Positions 33,750 through 43,570 of a stretch of DNA of 64,000 nt are shown here, in pieces. The stretch spans positions 1,216,464-1,280,463 of the forward strand of contig NZ_FNKA01000001.1 of assembly GCF_900101335.1 (NCBI RefSeq). Reading direction: 5' to 3'. Below the pieces are notes generated by a model. The model made no database searches, had not been told where the DNA came from, and saw nothing but the letters and a program-made list of their open reading frames with translations. The first letter of the stretch is position 1; every line of letters begins with the position of its first letter. Position numbers and translations under genes: made by a program. The stretch comes from Quadrisphaera sp. DSM 44207 (GTDB lineage: Bacteria; Actinomycetota; Actinomycetes; Actinomycetales; Quadrisphaeraceae).

Positions 33750-34916
33750 TCAGCGCTGGGAGCGGGCGACGATGTCGCCGAGGCGCAGCGTGCCCGTGGG
33801 CGGGTCGTCCTCGGAGGGCAGGTACAGCCGCTGGACGGCGGCGAGCATGCCCTCCGCGCACGTGTCCCGGAACGCCGGGTCGGCCAGCCGGGCGGCGTCC
33901 AGGGGGTCGCTGAGGTAGCCGATGTCCACGCGCACGGCCGGCACGCGCGTGAGGCGCAGCACGTCGAACCCGCGCGGGTGGGTGCGCAGGTCCGTCATGC
34001 CGGTGCGGGCCACGAGCTCCCGCTGGAGCAGGTCGGCCAGGCGCGCGCCCACGGGGGAGCGCACGCCGGTGCCCTCCTGCCCCCAGTAGGACGTCGCGAC
34101 GCCGTGGCCGCCTCCTCCCGGGCTCGCGGCGTCCGCCAGCGGCGCGGCGGTGTCGCAGTGCAGGGACAGGAACAGCTCCGCGCCGACCTCCTCGGCCAGG
34201 CGCACGCGCGCCAGCGCGTCGGGGCCCTGCTCGGCGCCGCGGGTCAGGACCGCGGTCACCCCGGAGGCGGCCAGGCGGCCCTCCAGGCGCTGGGCGAGGT
34301 CGAGGACGACGTCCGCCTCGACCAGGCCACCCGCGACGGCCCCCGGGTCGGGGCCGCCGTGGCCGGGGTCCACGACGACCACGCGACCGGCGAGGCTGCT
34401 GCCCGCGCGGCGCACGGCCTCCGCGGCGCGCAGGGCGGCTGCGTCGCCCCCGCCCACGGTGCGGGAGAGCTGGGAGAGCACGCGCAGGGTCGCGGGGCCG
34501 CAGGTGCCGTCGACGGCGATGCCGGAGGCGCGCTGCAGCTCCCGCAGGGCGTGCTCGGTCTCGGGGCCCAGCACGCCGTCCACCCGGCCGACGAAGACGC
34601 CGAGCTCCAGCAGGCGTTCCTGCAGCCCGATCACGTCGTCCCCGACGACGAGGTGGCCGGGCACGTAGCGCAGGATCCGGTCGCCGAGGCGCCAGCGGGC
34701 GGCGTCCAGGGCCCGGCCGGTCTCCGGGCCGATCACGCCGTCCGCGCGCAGGCCGCGGCGCTGCTGGAACTCGCGCACCGCCCGCTCGAGGACCTCGTCG
34801 AAGACGCCCTCGCCGCCCTCGGCGGCCGGGGCGGAGACCCCCGCGGCGTGCAGCTGCGTGCGGACGGCCGCGACGCGGGGCCCGCGGTCGCCCCTGCGCA
34901 GCGCGGTGCCCCTCAT
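33750..34916 (-). CDS. cwlM: CwlM-like N-acetylmuramoyl-L-alanine amidase homologue with two peptidoglycan-binding domains
   Basis: The 388-residue protein has two PG_binding_1 domains (about residues 5-75 and 85-150) and an Amidase_3 domain (about 178-365). Zinc-ligand positions His186, Glu200 and His253 ('DPGHGG', 'VEADVVL', 'SLHCD') are present, but the usual catalytic Glu near the end is Asp331 in 'RVDIGYLSDP'. There is no signal peptide, so it should be cytoplasmic. M. tuberculosis CwlM at the same trxA-adjacent locus is phosphorylated by PknB and activates MurA instead of cutting the wall; the same role is a good guess here. Confidence 0.9.
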   Translation of the reverse strand: MRGTALRRGDRGPRVAAVRTQLHAAGVSAPAAEGGEGVFDEVLERAVREFQQRRGLRADGVIGPETGRALDAARWRLGDRILRYVPGHLVVGDDVIGLQERLLELGVFVGRVDGVLGPETEHALRELQRASGIAVDGTCGPATLRVLSQLSRTVGGGDAAALRAAEAVRRAGSSLAGRVVVVDPGHGGPDPGAVAGGLVEADVVLDLAQRLEGRLAASGVTAVLTRGAEQGPDALARVRLAEEVGAELFLSLHCDTAAPLADAASPGGGGHGVATSYWGQEGTGVRSPVGARLADLLQRELVARTGMTDLRTHPRGFDVLRLTRVPAVRVDIGYLSDPLDAARLADPAFRDTCAEGMLAAVQRLYLPSEDDPPTGTLRLGDIVARSQR

Positions 34917-34976
34917 CGCGGCCGTCCGGTGGTCCTCACGGGGCCAGCATCGTGCCCCGCCCGCCCGCGCGCGACG

Positions 34977-35300
34977 TCATCCGAGGTACTCGCCGAGCTC
35001 CCTGACGAGGGCGGGCTTGGGCCGGGCGCCGATGATCGACTTCACGAGCTGCCCGCCGGAGTACACGTTCAGGGTGGGGATCGAGGTGATCCCGTACGCC
35101 GCGGCGGTGCGCGGGTTCTCGTCGGTGTTGACCTTCACGACCTCGATGGCGTCGTGCTCGCCGGCCAGCTCCTCCAGGATCGGGGCGACCTGGCGGCACG
35201 GGCCGCACCACGGCGCCCAGAAGTCCACCAGGACGGGCTTGTCGGACTGCAGGACCTCGGCCTCGAAGGTGTCGTCGGTCACGGGACGGGTGGCGCCCAC
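34977..35300 (-). CDS. trxA: Thioredoxin
   Basis: The 107-residue single-domain protein starts at GTG. The active site is 'FWAPWCGPCRQ' with redox Cys32 and Cys35, and the cis-Pro is in 'TSIPTL'. It reduces protein disulfides and is recycled by the neighbouring TrxB. It lies 53 bases downstream of trxB on the same strand and likely shares its stress promoter. Confidence 0.97.
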   Translation of the reverse strand: MGATRPVTDDTFEAEVLQSDKPVLVDFWAPWCGPCRQVAPILEELAGEHDAIEVVKVNTDENPRTAAAYGITSIPTLNVYSGGQLVKSIIGARPKPALVRELGEYLG

Positions 35301-35353
35301 GGGGGCCTCCTCGGGATCGGTGGTGGGTCGGGCGGGGCGGTGGCGGTGGTGCG

Positions 35354-36391
35354 TCAGCTGACGGCCGTGGCCTCGGCGACCTCGGCGGCCTCGACGGCGG
35401 CCACGCGGGGCAGGCCGGTGTCCTCCAGGGCCGCGAGGTAGCGCTCGGCGTCCAGGGCCGCGACGGTGCCGGAGGCGGCCGCCGTGATGGCCTGGCGGTA
35501 CTCGTGGTCGACGACGTCGCCGCAGGCGAAGACGCCGGGCACGTCCGTGCGCGAGGAGCGGCCGTCGACGGCGACGTAGCCCTTGTCGTCCAGGCGGACC
35601 TGGTCGCGGAAGAGGTCGACGCGCGGGTCGTGGCCGATGGCGACGAACAGCCCGTCGAAGGGCTGCTCGCGCTCCTCGCCCGTGGTGGTGTCGCGCAGGC
35701 GCAGGCCGGTGAGCTTGTCGTCCCCGAGCACGTCGACGACCTCGGTGTTCCACGCGAAACGGATCTTCGGGTCCGCCTGCGCGCGGTGCTGCATGATCTT
35801 CGAGGCGCGCAGGATGCCGCGGCGGTGCACGACCGTCACGGAGCGCGCGAAGCGGGTGAGGAAGGTCGCCTCCTCCATGGCGGAGTCGCCGCCGCCCACG
35901 ACGGCGACGTCCTTGTCGCGGAAGAAGAACCCGTCGCAGGTGGCGCACCACGAGACGCCGTGGCCGGAGAGGCGCTTCTCGTTGTAGAGCCCGATCTCGC
36001 GGTACGCGGACCCGGTGGCGAGGATGACGGCGCGGGCGCGGTGCGTGTCGCCGAGCCCGGTGCGCACGACCTTGACCTCGCCGGCCAGGTCGACCTCGAC
36101 GGCGTCGTCCCAGACCACCTCGGCGCCGAAGCGCTCGGCCTGCGCCTGCATGCGCTCCATGAGCTCGGGGCCCTGCAGGCCCTCGGGGAAGCCGGGGAAG
36201 TTCTCGACCTCCGTGGTGTTCATGAGCGCGCCGCCGGAGGTGACGGAGCCGGCGACGACCACGGGGCGCAGGTTGGCGCGGGCGGCGTAGATCGCGGCGG
36301 TGTAGCCGGCGGGGCCGGACCCGACGACGACCACGTCGCGGACGGGCTGCGCGGCCTCCTCGAGCACCTGCTGCGTCGTTCGCTCCGCCAC
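35354..36391 (-). CDS. trxB: Thioredoxin reductase
   Basis: The 345-residue flavoprotein starts at GTG. It has FAD-binding '[18 protein letters not shown]', redox-active 'SWCATCDG' (Cys149 and Cys152), NADPH-binding '[15 protein letters not shown]' and a C-terminal FAD '[10 protein letters not shown]'. It transfers electrons from NADPH to thioredoxin. The C-terminal Ala/Val/Glu tail is short and variable. The upstream GGAAT-N18-GTTG sequence suggests SigR-type control of trxBA. Confidence 0.97.
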   Translation of the reverse strand: MAERTTQQVLEEAAQPVRDVVVVGSGPAGYTAAIYAARANLRPVVVAGSVTSGGALMNTTEVENFPGFPEGLQGPELMERMQAQAERFGAEVVWDDAVEVDLAGEVKVVRTGLGDTHRARAVILATGSAYREIGLYNEKRLSGHGVSWCATCDGFFFRDKDVAVVGGGDSAMEEATFLTRFARSVTVVHRRGILRASKIMQHRAQADPKIRFAWNTEVVDVLGDDKLTGLRLRDTTTGEEREQPFDGLFVAIGHDPRVDLFRDQVRLDDKGYVAVDGRSSRTDVPGVFACGDVVDHEYRQAITAAASGTVAALDAERYLAALEDTGLPRVAAVEAAEVAEATAVS

Positions 36392-36464
36392 GTCGTCTCC
36401 CTCGTTCGTCCCGGTCCCGCTGCCGCTCCCCGGGGCGCACGGCGACCTGGGGGAGCACGGGCGT

Positions 36465-36491
36465 CAACAGATCCTAGGGCGGGGGGATTCC
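36465..36491 (-). promoter_or_regulatory. SigR/SigH-type promoter for trxBA
   Basis: On the minus strand GGAAT (36487-36491) is followed after exactly 18 bases by GTTG (36465-36468). This matches the SigR/SigH thiol-stress consensus GGAAT-N18-GTT known from Streptomyces and Mycobacterium trx promoters. It lies about 74 bases before the trxB start. Confidence 0.75.
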
Positions 36492-36509
36492 GCCCCGGCG
36501 CGCTGCGGC

Positions 36510-38240
36510 TCAGCGCACCGCGACGGAGGCGACCTCGGCGCGGAACCCGTCCGCCACCTGCGGCAGCGCGGTGAACCACAGCACCAGCGAGGGCGTCCGC
36601 ACCGGGGAGGGCAGCTGGACGACGACCGGCTCGGCCGACCCGCTGCCCACCGAGGCCGTGGCGACGACGCTGCTGCTCTCGTACGTGCCGTCCGGGGACG
36701 AGCGCACCTCCACCGTCCCGCCCGTGCCGGTCACGAGGAGCTCGACGGCGCTGACGGTGGCCTCCTGGCCCAGGTCGAGCGCCAGGCCGGTGCCGGGCTT
36801 GAGGTTGCCGAGCGTCGCGCTCTCGTACGTGTCCGTCGTCCACGCGGTCGCGGGGTCGCCGTCCAGGGCCAGCGGCACGTCCTCGTCGTTCTCCTCCCCG
36901 TCCCCCAGCGGGTCCAGCGCCGCGGCGCCCGCGACCGCCACGGGCTGCGCGGGCTGCGCGGGCTCGGGAGCCGGCTCCGGCTCGGGGGCCGCCGGGGCCT
37001 GCGAGGGCGCCGTCGCGGACGGCACCGCGGGCGTGCTGCGCGCGGACGGCGCGACGCCGAGCAGGCCCCCGACCTCCGGCAGGTTGGCCGCGGCGAGCCC
37101 GAGGGCGCAGAGCAGGGCCACCGCGGCCCCCGCCAGGACCCAGCGGCCCACCGCCGGGCGCGCTGGCTCGAGGTCCTCCTCCGGGTCCGCCGCCGTGGCC
37201 GCGCCGCCCACGAGCGCCGCCAGGTCGCCGGTGCGGTGCTCGCTGCGGTGCTCGCTGCGGTGCTCGCTGCGGTGGTCGGTGCGGTGGTCGGTGCGGTGGT
37301 CAGGCGCGGGCGCCGTCGCGCGCTCGTCGCGCCAGCGGGCCCCCACCGGGGGCACGAACCGGGGCCGGGACCGCGCGGACGGCGCCGCCGGCGGCGCGGG
37401 GGCCGCGGAGCCCCACGGCGCGAGCTGGTCGGCGAGCTCTCCGGGCGTGAGCGGGCCGTCGTCGTAGGGGCCGAACGTGACGACGGCGAGGGTGTCGAGG
37501 TCGTTGGGGACGTCGGGGACGAGGTCGCCCGGCGGCACCGGCGCGCCGTCCTGCGCGGGGGCGCCGTCGACGGTGCCGCTGCGCACGAACGAGAAGGACC
37601 CGTGCGGCCACAGGCCCGTCAGCGCCGCATACAGCACCGAGACCAGCCCGACGGCGTCCTCGCGCAGCGCCCGCGCGGGGGTGGTCTCGGGCAGGCCCAC
37701 CGCCGCCGCGGCGACCTCGAGGCCGACGACCAGGACGCTGCCGTCGTCCCCGACCACGACCGAGGAGGGGTCCAGGCGCCGGTGGTGCAGGCCGGCGGCG
37801 CCGGCGCGCTGCAGCGCCCGGGCGGCCTCGCCGACGACGGCGCGGGCGCGGGCGGCCGGCAGCGGGCCCTCGCGCAGGAGCTCCACGAGCGTGCGGCCCG
37901 CGGGCCGCTCCGTGACGACCCATGCCATCGGCGGCGCCGCGCCGTCGGCGGCGTCCAGCGCGGTGGCCCTGCCCGGGGACGTGCCGCCCACGTCGAGGAC
38001 GCGGGCGAGGCGCAGGTCCTCCAGCCCGGCGGCGCGCCGGGCGGCGTCCACGGTCGCCTCCGCGGTGGCGCCGGAGACCACGCGCAGCTGCACGGCCCGG
38101 TCGAGCTGCTCGTCGTGGCCGTTCCACGTGGTGGAGGGCCCGTCGCGCCCGAGGCGCTCGTCGAGCCGGTAGCGCCCGTCGAGGAGGACCCCGACCGCAC
38201 CGGCCGCGCGGGAGGTGGTGCGGGTACCGCCGTCCGACAT
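36510..38240 (-). CDS. Membrane pseudokinase with extracellular discoidin-like domain (MurJ partner, split form)
   Basis: The 576-residue protein has a kinase-like fold (residues about 20-270) that lost its catalysis. The ATP Lys region reads 'AVQLRVV', the HRDxKPxN motif reads 'HRRLDPSS' (153-160) and DFG reads 'GLE'. A linker with DHRT/EHRS repeats (coded by 37233-37304) leads to one membrane helix (about 365-385), a Pro/Glu linker and a C-terminal F5/8 type C-like domain (about 440-576). In M. tuberculosis the same modules form the C-terminal part of MviN (Rv3910), whose phosphorylated pseudokinase recruits FhaA. Here it is a separate gene two genes downstream of murJ. Confidence 0.88.
   Translation of the reverse strand: MSDGGTRTTSRAAGAVGVLLDGRYRLDERLGRDGPSTTWNGHDEQLDRAVQLRVVSGATAEATVDAARRAAGLEDLRLARVLDVGGTSPGRATALDAADGAAPPMAWVVTERPAGRTLVELLREGPLPAARARAVVGEAARALQRAGAAGLHHRRLDPSSVVVGDDGSVLVVGLEVAAAAVGLPETTPARALREDAVGLVSVLYAALTGLWPHGSFSFVRSGTVDGAPAQDGAPVPPGDLVPDVPNDLDTLAVVTFGPYDDGPLTPGELADQLAPWGSAAPAPPAAPSARSRPRFVPPVGARWRDERATAPAPDHRTDHRTDHRSEHRSEHRSEHRTGDLAALVGGAATAADPEEDLEPARPAVGRWVLAGAAVALLCALGLAAANLPEVGGLLGVAPSARSTPAVPSATAPSQAPAAPEPEPAPEPAQPAQPVAVAGAAALDPLGDGEENDEDVPLALDGDPATAWTTDTYESATLGNLKPGTGLALDLGQEATVSAVELLVTGTGGTVEVRSSPDGTYESSSVVATASVGSGSAEPVVVQLPSPVRTPSLVLWFTALPQVADGFRAEVASVAVR
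37233..37304. repeat. 12-base tandem repeat, six copies, in the pseudokinase gene
   Basis: Three copies of GCGGTGCTCGCT are followed by two of GCGGTGGTCGGT and a variant ending TCAGG. They encode (Asp/Glu)-His-Arg-(Thr/Ser) units in the juxtamembrane linker. The length is a multiple of 12, so copy changes keep the frame. Confidence 0.9.
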
Positions 38241-38296
38241 CGTGACCTCCGCTGCCCGCGCCCGCTGCGGCGGGCGCGCCGTCGCTCGGTCCCATG

Positions 38297-39464
38297 CTAG
38301 GGCGAGGCGGCCCCTCCCGGCCGGACGGCGCCGTAGGCGCGCGAGCGGGTCACGGCCGCCGTGCGCACCACGTCGCCGGTGCGCGGCGCGTGCAGGAGCA
38401 CCCCGTCGCCGAGGTACAGGCCCACGTGGTGGATGCTGCCCGGCTCCGCTCCGGAGGCGTAGAAGACGAGGTCGCCGGGACGCAGGTCGTCGAGGGGCAC
38501 CCGCGGCAGCGCCGCGTACTGCTGCCGCGTCGTGCGGGGCAGGCGGACGCCGGCCTGGCGGTAGGCCCACTGCACGAGCCCGGAGCAGTCGAAGGCGTCG
38601 GGCCCGGTGGCGCCCCACGCGTACGGGCTGCCCAGGCGGCTGCGGGCGGCGTCCAGGGCGGCGCGGACGACCTCGCCCGCCTCGCCGGGGGGCGGGGGCG
38701 CGGCCGGGTCCGCCCCCAGCTCGGTGGCGGCGGCGCTCGCGGCCCGCTCGAGGGCGCGGCGCTCCTCGTCCTCGCGGGCCTGCTCGAGCAGCGCGGCGGC
38801 GCGGGCGTCGGCCCGCGCCAGGAGCAGCGCGCGCTGGGCCAGGGCGGTGTCTGCGGCGCGCGCCGCGGCTCCGGCGAGCTGCTCCAGCCGCTGCCGCTCG
38901 GCGCGCGAGCGCTGCACCGCCTCCGCTGCGGCGGACGCGGAGGCCGCGGTGCGGCGGGCCTCCTCGACGGCCCGCGCGTCGCTCGCCACGAGGGCGCGGA
39001 CCGCGCGGGCGGAGTCGGCCACGTCGGCGGGCTCGGCGCCGCCCAGCAGCTGCAGGGGCAGCCCCAGCGGCGCGCCGCTGGCGTAGACGGCGCGGGTGCG
39101 GCGGGCGGCGGCCGCGCGCTGGGAGCGGGCGGCGTCGCGCGCGCTGGCGAGGTCGCGCTCGGCCGCGACCTCGTCGGCGACGGCGGCGGCGAGCGCGTCG
39201 GCGGCTGCCGCGTGCTCCTCGGCGGCGACCTCGACCCGGTGCTCCAGGTCCTCCACCGAGCGGCGCAGCCGCGCGGCCTCGGCGACGGCGTCCCGCAGCC
39301 CGCCGCTCGCGGTGTCGAGCGCGGCGTCCGGGGCGTCCGGGGCGGTCGGGACGGTCGGGACGGTCGGGACGGTCGGGACGGCGGCGGACGGCGGCGCGGA
39401 CGGCGGCGCGCTCCCGGGCGCGGCGGCGCGCCGGGAGCGTGCGGGGGTCCACGGGGAGGGACAT
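38297..39464 (-). CDS. NlpC/P60 (C40) peptidase with coiled-coil N-terminus; start unresolved, possible frameshift
   Basis: The coiled-coil region (about 38700-39280) and the C-terminal NlpC/P60 domain are clear. Catalytic Cys is in 'DAFDCSGLVQWAYRQAG', catalytic His in 'GSIHHVGLYLG', and a third polar residue probably follows in 'HAPRTG'. The family cuts D-Glu-mDAP bonds in peptidoglycan. The coding frame continues upstream without a good start: the first in-frame candidates are GTG 39256 (no signal peptide) or GTG 39565 inside murJ. A neighbouring frame has an ATG at 39464 with fully GC third positions up to the 9-base repeats at 39351-39387. A frameshift within those repeats or an assembly error is therefore possible. 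No Sec signal is visible in any frame. The range given runs to that ATG. Confidence 0.7.
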
Positions 39465-39504
39465 CGGCGCCGCGCCCCCGCGGCTCGAGCCGAGGGGCGG
39501 GAGC

Positions 39505-41250
39505 TCAGCCCCGGCGGGTCAGGCGGCGCACGAGCGGGCGGACCTCCTCCACGTGCAGCAGCCACAGCCCCGCCGCGTACACGCCGACGACGACCGCGCC
39601 GGCCGCGGCGACGACGGCGAGGGCGCCCAGCAGCCCGTCGTCCAGGAGGCCGCTCGTCCCCTGCGCCACGGCCGCGCCGCACGCGCCGGCCACCAGGCCC
39701 GCGAGCAGCAGCCGGACGTGGGTGCGCACCACGCGGTAGCCGTCGAGGCCGCCGAGGCGGCGGCGCAGCAGCGCCACGCCGAGCACCAGGCCGAGCACCT
39801 GGCCCAGCGCCATGGCGGCGGCGACGCCGACGACCTTGTCCTCGTCCGGCAGCACCGCCGCCGCGACGAGGGCGCCCGCCGTCCAGGTGGCCACCACGAG
39901 GCACTGGACGAGGAAGGGCGTGCGGGCGTCCTCGAAGGCGTAGAAGGCCCGCTGCACGAGGTAGGAGGCGCTGAAGGCGGCCAGCCCGAAGGCCATGGCG
40001 AACACGACCCGGCCGACGGCGCGGCCCGGCACGAGCGCGCCGTTGCTGATGACGACGCCGATCGGGACGGCGAGCACGAGGAGGCCCACGGTGGCCAGCA
40101 CGCTGGCGATGCCGATGGTGCGCATCCCGCTGGAGACGTCCTCGCGCACGGCGGCGGCGTCCTCCGCGGCCGCCGACCGGCTCATGCGCGTGAAGAGGGC
40201 CGTGACCACCGAGACCGCGACGAGGCTGTGCGGCAGCATGAAGACCAGGTAGGCCAGGCCCCAGGCGGTCAGGCCGGCCGTGGCCAGGCCGTCGGCGGCG
40301 GTCTCGGCGCCGTCGCGGGCCGCGGCGGCGGTGTTGCTGACCGCCAGGAAGCCGACCTGGCCGACGACGACGGCGGCGAAGGTCCAGCCCGCGGTGCGCC
40401 CCGCCGAGCGCAGGCCCGTCCCGCGCAGGCCCCACCGCGGCCGCAGGCGCACGCCCGCGCGGCGCAGGGGCACGAGCAGCACGAGCGCCTGGACGGCGAC
40501 CCCGAGGGTCGCGGTGCCGGCGAGCAGGGCGACCCGGCCGGGGCTCCAGTCCACGGACGCCGCCGCGGGGTCGGCCGGGTCCGCCGTCCCGAAGACGGCG
40601 ATGAAGGCGCCGAGGCCGACCAGGGCCACGACGTTGTTGACCACGGGGGCCCACATGTAGGGGCCGAAGCTGCCGCGGGCGTTGAGCAGCTGCCCGAGCA
40701 GCGTGTAGAGGGCGTAGAAGAACACCTGCGGCAGGCACCACAGCGCGAACGCCACGGTCAGGGCCCGCAGCGGCCCGTCGAACTCCGCGGCGAACAGCGA
40801 GACCACCAGCGGCGCCGCGGCCACGAGGAGCACCGTGACGACCGCGAAGAAGACCACGGCCGCCGTGACGAGGCGGTTGACGTAGTCCTCCCCGCCGTCG
40901 GGGCGCCGCGCCGCGCGCACCACCTGCGGCACGAGGACGGCGTTGAGCACCCCGCCCGCGATGAGCAGGTAGAGGTTGTTCGGCACCGTGTTGGCGGTCG
41001 CGAAGGCGTCCGCCGCCGGCAGGGTCGACCCGATCGCGACGACGAGGACGAAGGCGCGCAGGAACCCCAGCAGGCGCGAGACCGCCGTCCCGGCCGCCAT
41101 CACGGTGCTGGAGCGGGCCAGGGTCGGCTGGGCCTGCGCCGCGGCGGGCGGGGCCTGCGGGGAGAGCACCGGCTGGCCGGGGGGCGCGTCCGAGAGGGCG
41201 GACGCCTCCGGCGACCGCCCGACACCCGCCGCGGGGGACTCGTCAGCCAT
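39505..41250 (-). CDS. murJ: Lipid II flippase MurJ (MviN)
   Basis: The 581-residue protein has a 45-residue cytoplasmic N-terminus and about fourteen membrane helices, as in the MOP/MurJ family. Signatures are 'SRLLGFLRAFVLV', 'ANTVPNNLYLLIAGGVLNAV', with the conserved Arg of the first helix, and later 'FYALYTLLGQLLNARGSFGP'. It flips lipid II across the membrane for cell-wall synthesis. Unlike M. tuberculosis MviN it ends after the transmembrane part; the pseudokinase is a separate gene downstream. The ATG overlaps the stop of the DUF6049 gene by eight bases. Confidence 0.95.
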   Translation of the reverse strand: MADESPAAGVGRSPEASALSDAPPGQPVLSPQAPPAAAQAQPTLARSSTVMAAGTAVSRLLGFLRAFVLVVAIGSTLPAADAFATANTVPNNLYLLIAGGVLNAVLVPQVVRAARRPDGGEDYVNRLVTAAVVFFAVVTVLLVAAAPLVVSLFAAEFDGPLRALTVAFALWCLPQVFFYALYTLLGQLLNARGSFGPYMWAPVVNNVVALVGLGAFIAVFGTADPADPAAASVDWSPGRVALLAGTATLGVAVQALVLLVPLRRAGVRLRPRWGLRGTGLRSAGRTAGWTFAAVVVGQVGFLAVSNTAAAARDGAETAADGLATAGLTAWGLAYLVFMLPHSLVAVSVVTALFTRMSRSAAAEDAAAVREDVSSGMRTIGIASVLATVGLLVLAVPIGVVISNGALVPGRAVGRVVFAMAFGLAAFSASYLVQRAFYAFEDARTPFLVQCLVVATWTAGALVAAAVLPDEDKVVGVAAAMALGQVLGLVLGVALLRRRLGGLDGYRVVRTHVRLLLAGLVAGACGAAVAQGTSGLLDDGLLGALAVVAAAGAVVVGVYAAGLWLLHVEEVRPLVRRLTRRG

Positions 41251-43570
41251 CGGTGCGCACCTCGGTGTCCTGCCGGTCGGAGCGGTCGGAGCGGTCGGGG
41301 ACCTCGAGGCTCGTCCTGGCGGGCGGCGCGGGCGGCGCTGCCGACCCTGCGGGCGGCGCTGCCGACGCTGCCGACGCTGCTGACGCTGCGGGCGGCGCTG
41401 CGGGCGCCGCGGGGGAGGGCGGAGTCGCCGGCGGCGGCGGGGGCTGGTCGCGCCGTCCCCGCCGCACGGTGCGCACGAGGCCGAGGACCAGCACGAGGGC
41501 GAGCACGGCGGCCGCCACGGCGACGCCGCGGCCCTCCCAGTCGGCGCGCACGCGCACGGACAGCGTCGCGGGCTCGCCGAGCGGCTGCCCCTGCGGGGTG
41601 CTGACGACGACCTGCAGCTCGGTGTCGCCGCTCGCGAGGGCCCGCACCGGCAGCGTGACGGCCTGCTGGCTGCCCGCGGCCAGGCGCACCTCCACGGGCC
41701 CCTCGGGGCGCACGCGCGGCGTCGGGGAGCGCAGGGTCACCACTACCTGCGCGTCTTGCTCGAGGTCGTTGACGAGCGTGACGGGCAGGTCCACGCGCGA
41801 GGAGATGACGTTGACCGTGCTGCCCGGCACCACCCGCACCGCGCCGGCGACGGAGCCGGCCCGCTCCGCGAGGGAGGCCAGCCCGGCGCGCCAGCCGTCG
41901 GGGTCGGCGCGCCACCCGGCGGAGGCGGCCGCGACCGCGGAGGCCCGCACCTGCTCCAGCCGCGCCGCCGGGTCGGTCAGGACGCCCGCGACCCGCTCCA
42001 CCTCCGCCACGGCGTCCGCCGCCGCGTGCACGCCGTCCGCGGCGAGGGCGTCGGCCACCGGGTCCTGCGGCACCGCGACGCTCGCCACGGGCTGGGCGGT
42101 GAGCAGGTCGGCCAGCGCCGTCGGCACCAGCCACGGGGCGCCGGTGAGGGCGCCCAGCACGGTGGCGGTGGCCGCGGGGTCGGCGTTCCAGTCGCGCGGC
42201 AGGGCGAGCAGCAGGGACGGCGCCCGCTCCGCGGCGTCCGCCGCGTCGGCCCGGGCGGCGGCGGTGACGGCGCTGTCGGCCAGCAGGCGCGCCGCCGCCG
42301 CGGCGGCGGCGCCCGGCTCGCCTCCGGCGCCCAGGGTGGTGCCGGCGGTGAGCACGGCCGACACGGCCGGGTCGACGAGCAGCCCCGCCGCCGCCGGGCC
42401 GCCGTCCTCGAGCAGCACCCGCGTCGGCGGGACGCCGCCCGCGGCGGCCGCGGCGGCCGGGACCGCGTCCGCGGAGAGCACGACCGCCGTGCGCCCGGAG
42501 GCGCGCGCCAGGTCGATCGCGGCGGGGCCGGCCCTGCCGCCGGCGGGCCACGACAGGTCGCTGCGCGCCGGAGCGCCGAGCAGCGCCTGCACGTTGCTGC
42601 GCCCCTGCTCCTCGGCCAGCTGGTACAGCTCCGGCCGGCCGGCCTGCGCGAGCGCCGCGACGTCCGGGTCGGCCTGCGGCAGGGCGAGCACCTCCTGGGT
42701 GCGGGCGCGCTCGCGCAGCCGCTGCACCCACGCCTGGGCTCGGGCGTCGGCGGACGCCGCGGAGCTGAGCACCGCGGGGTCGAGCACCAGCACGACGCCG
42801 GGGGCGGCGGCGGCCTGCAGCACCCGGTCGAGGCGGCCGCCGGTCGCGGTGAGGTCCTCCAGGCGCTCGGCCGGCACGGCGGCGGACAGGACGTCGGGAG
42901 GCCCGGCGACCACGGGCGCGAGGACCGTCAGGTCCACGGACGCCGGCGCGGAGCCGTCCGGCAGCCAGACGAGGAAGCTGCGCTCGGCGTCCAGGCCCGG
43001 GTAGGCGCCGTCCACGACCTGGTCCTCGACGACCTCGACGGTCATCCCCCGCGGCCCCCACGCGGCGGTCAGGCCCAGTTCCGCGGCGGGGGCGCTCAGG
43101 TCGACCGTCGCGGAGGCGCCCGGGGGCAGCGGCTGGGCCAGCTGCGGGTCGCGCTGGCACCGGTCCCCGCGCCCGCCCGCGGAGCCGTCGGCCCACGCCG
43201 CCACCGCCGCGCGCGTGGTGAGCGCCTGGGTGCCCACGCACAGCAGCACCCGCGCCCCCTCCAGCACCTGGTCGGTGCCGTTGGTGACGCGGGCGCGCAC
43301 CTGCAGCACGTCCTGGGGGCGGACGACGACGGGACCGACCGACTCCAGCTGCACCTGCACGCCCTCCACGGGCGCCGGTGCGGGCGGCGCGTCCACCGGT
43401 GGGGGCGATGCGGGCGTCGGTGCCGGCGTCGGCGCCGGAGCGGCCGCGGCGGCGTCCTCGGACGGCGGCGCCGGAGCGGCCGCGGCGGCGCCCGGGGCGC
43501 CGCCGCCGAGCGCGAGCGCCAGGGCGGCGGCGAGGTGCGCGGCGGCCCGGGCCGGGCGCCGGCGCCTCAC
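41243..43570 (-). CDS. DUF6049-like large secreted, membrane-anchored protein
   Basis: From the GTG overlapping the Nudix stop the protein has 775 residues. It has a signal peptide (about residues 1-33: RRRR then an Ala/Leu core), a Pro/Ala linker, a large extracellular part and one C-terminal membrane helix (about 690-710) with a Pro/Ala/Ser cytoplasmic tail. This matches the actinobacterial family of the Rv3909 type between the Nudix gene and murJ, now called DUF6049. The start of the mature region ('[20 protein letters not shown]') and a late beta-rich domain look immunoglobulin-like. The function is unknown; conserved synteny with murJ suggests a role in envelope growth. Confidence 0.88.
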   Translation of the reverse strand: MRRRRPARAAAHLAAALALALGGGAPGAAAAAPAPPSEDAAAAAPAPTPAPTPASPPPVDAPPAPAPVEGVQVQLESVGPVVVRPQDVLQVRARVTNGTDQVLEGARVLLCVGTQALTTRAAVAAWADGSAGGRGDRCQRDPQLAQPLPPGASATVDLSAPAAELGLTAAWGPRGMTVEVVEDQVVDGAYPGLDAERSFLVWLPDGSAPASVDLTVLAPVVAGPPDVLSAAVPAERLEDLTATGGRLDRVLQAAAAPGVVLVLDPAVLSSAASADARAQAWVQRLRERARTQEVLALPQADPDVAALAQAGRPELYQLAEEQGRSNVQALLGAPARSDLSWPAGGRAGPAAIDLARASGRTAVVLSADAVPAAAAAAGGVPPTRVLLEDGGPAAAGLLVDPAVSAVLTAGTTLGAGGEPGAAAAAAARLLADSAVTAAARADAADAAERAPSLLLALPRDWNADPAATATVLGALTGAPWLVPTALADLLTAQPVASVAVPQDPVADALAADGVHAAADAVAEVERVAGVLTDPAARLEQVRASAVAAASAGWRADPDGWRAGLASLAERAGSVAGAVRVVPGSTVNVISSRVDLPVTLVNDLEQDAQVVVTLRSPTPRVRPEGPVEVRLAAGSQQAVTLPVRALASGDTELQVVVSTPQGQPLGEPATLSVRVRADWEGRGVAVAAAVLALVLVLGLVRTVRRGRRDQPPPPPATPPSPAAPAAPPAASAASAASAAPPAGSAAPPAPPARTSLEVPDRSDRSDRQDTEVRTDG

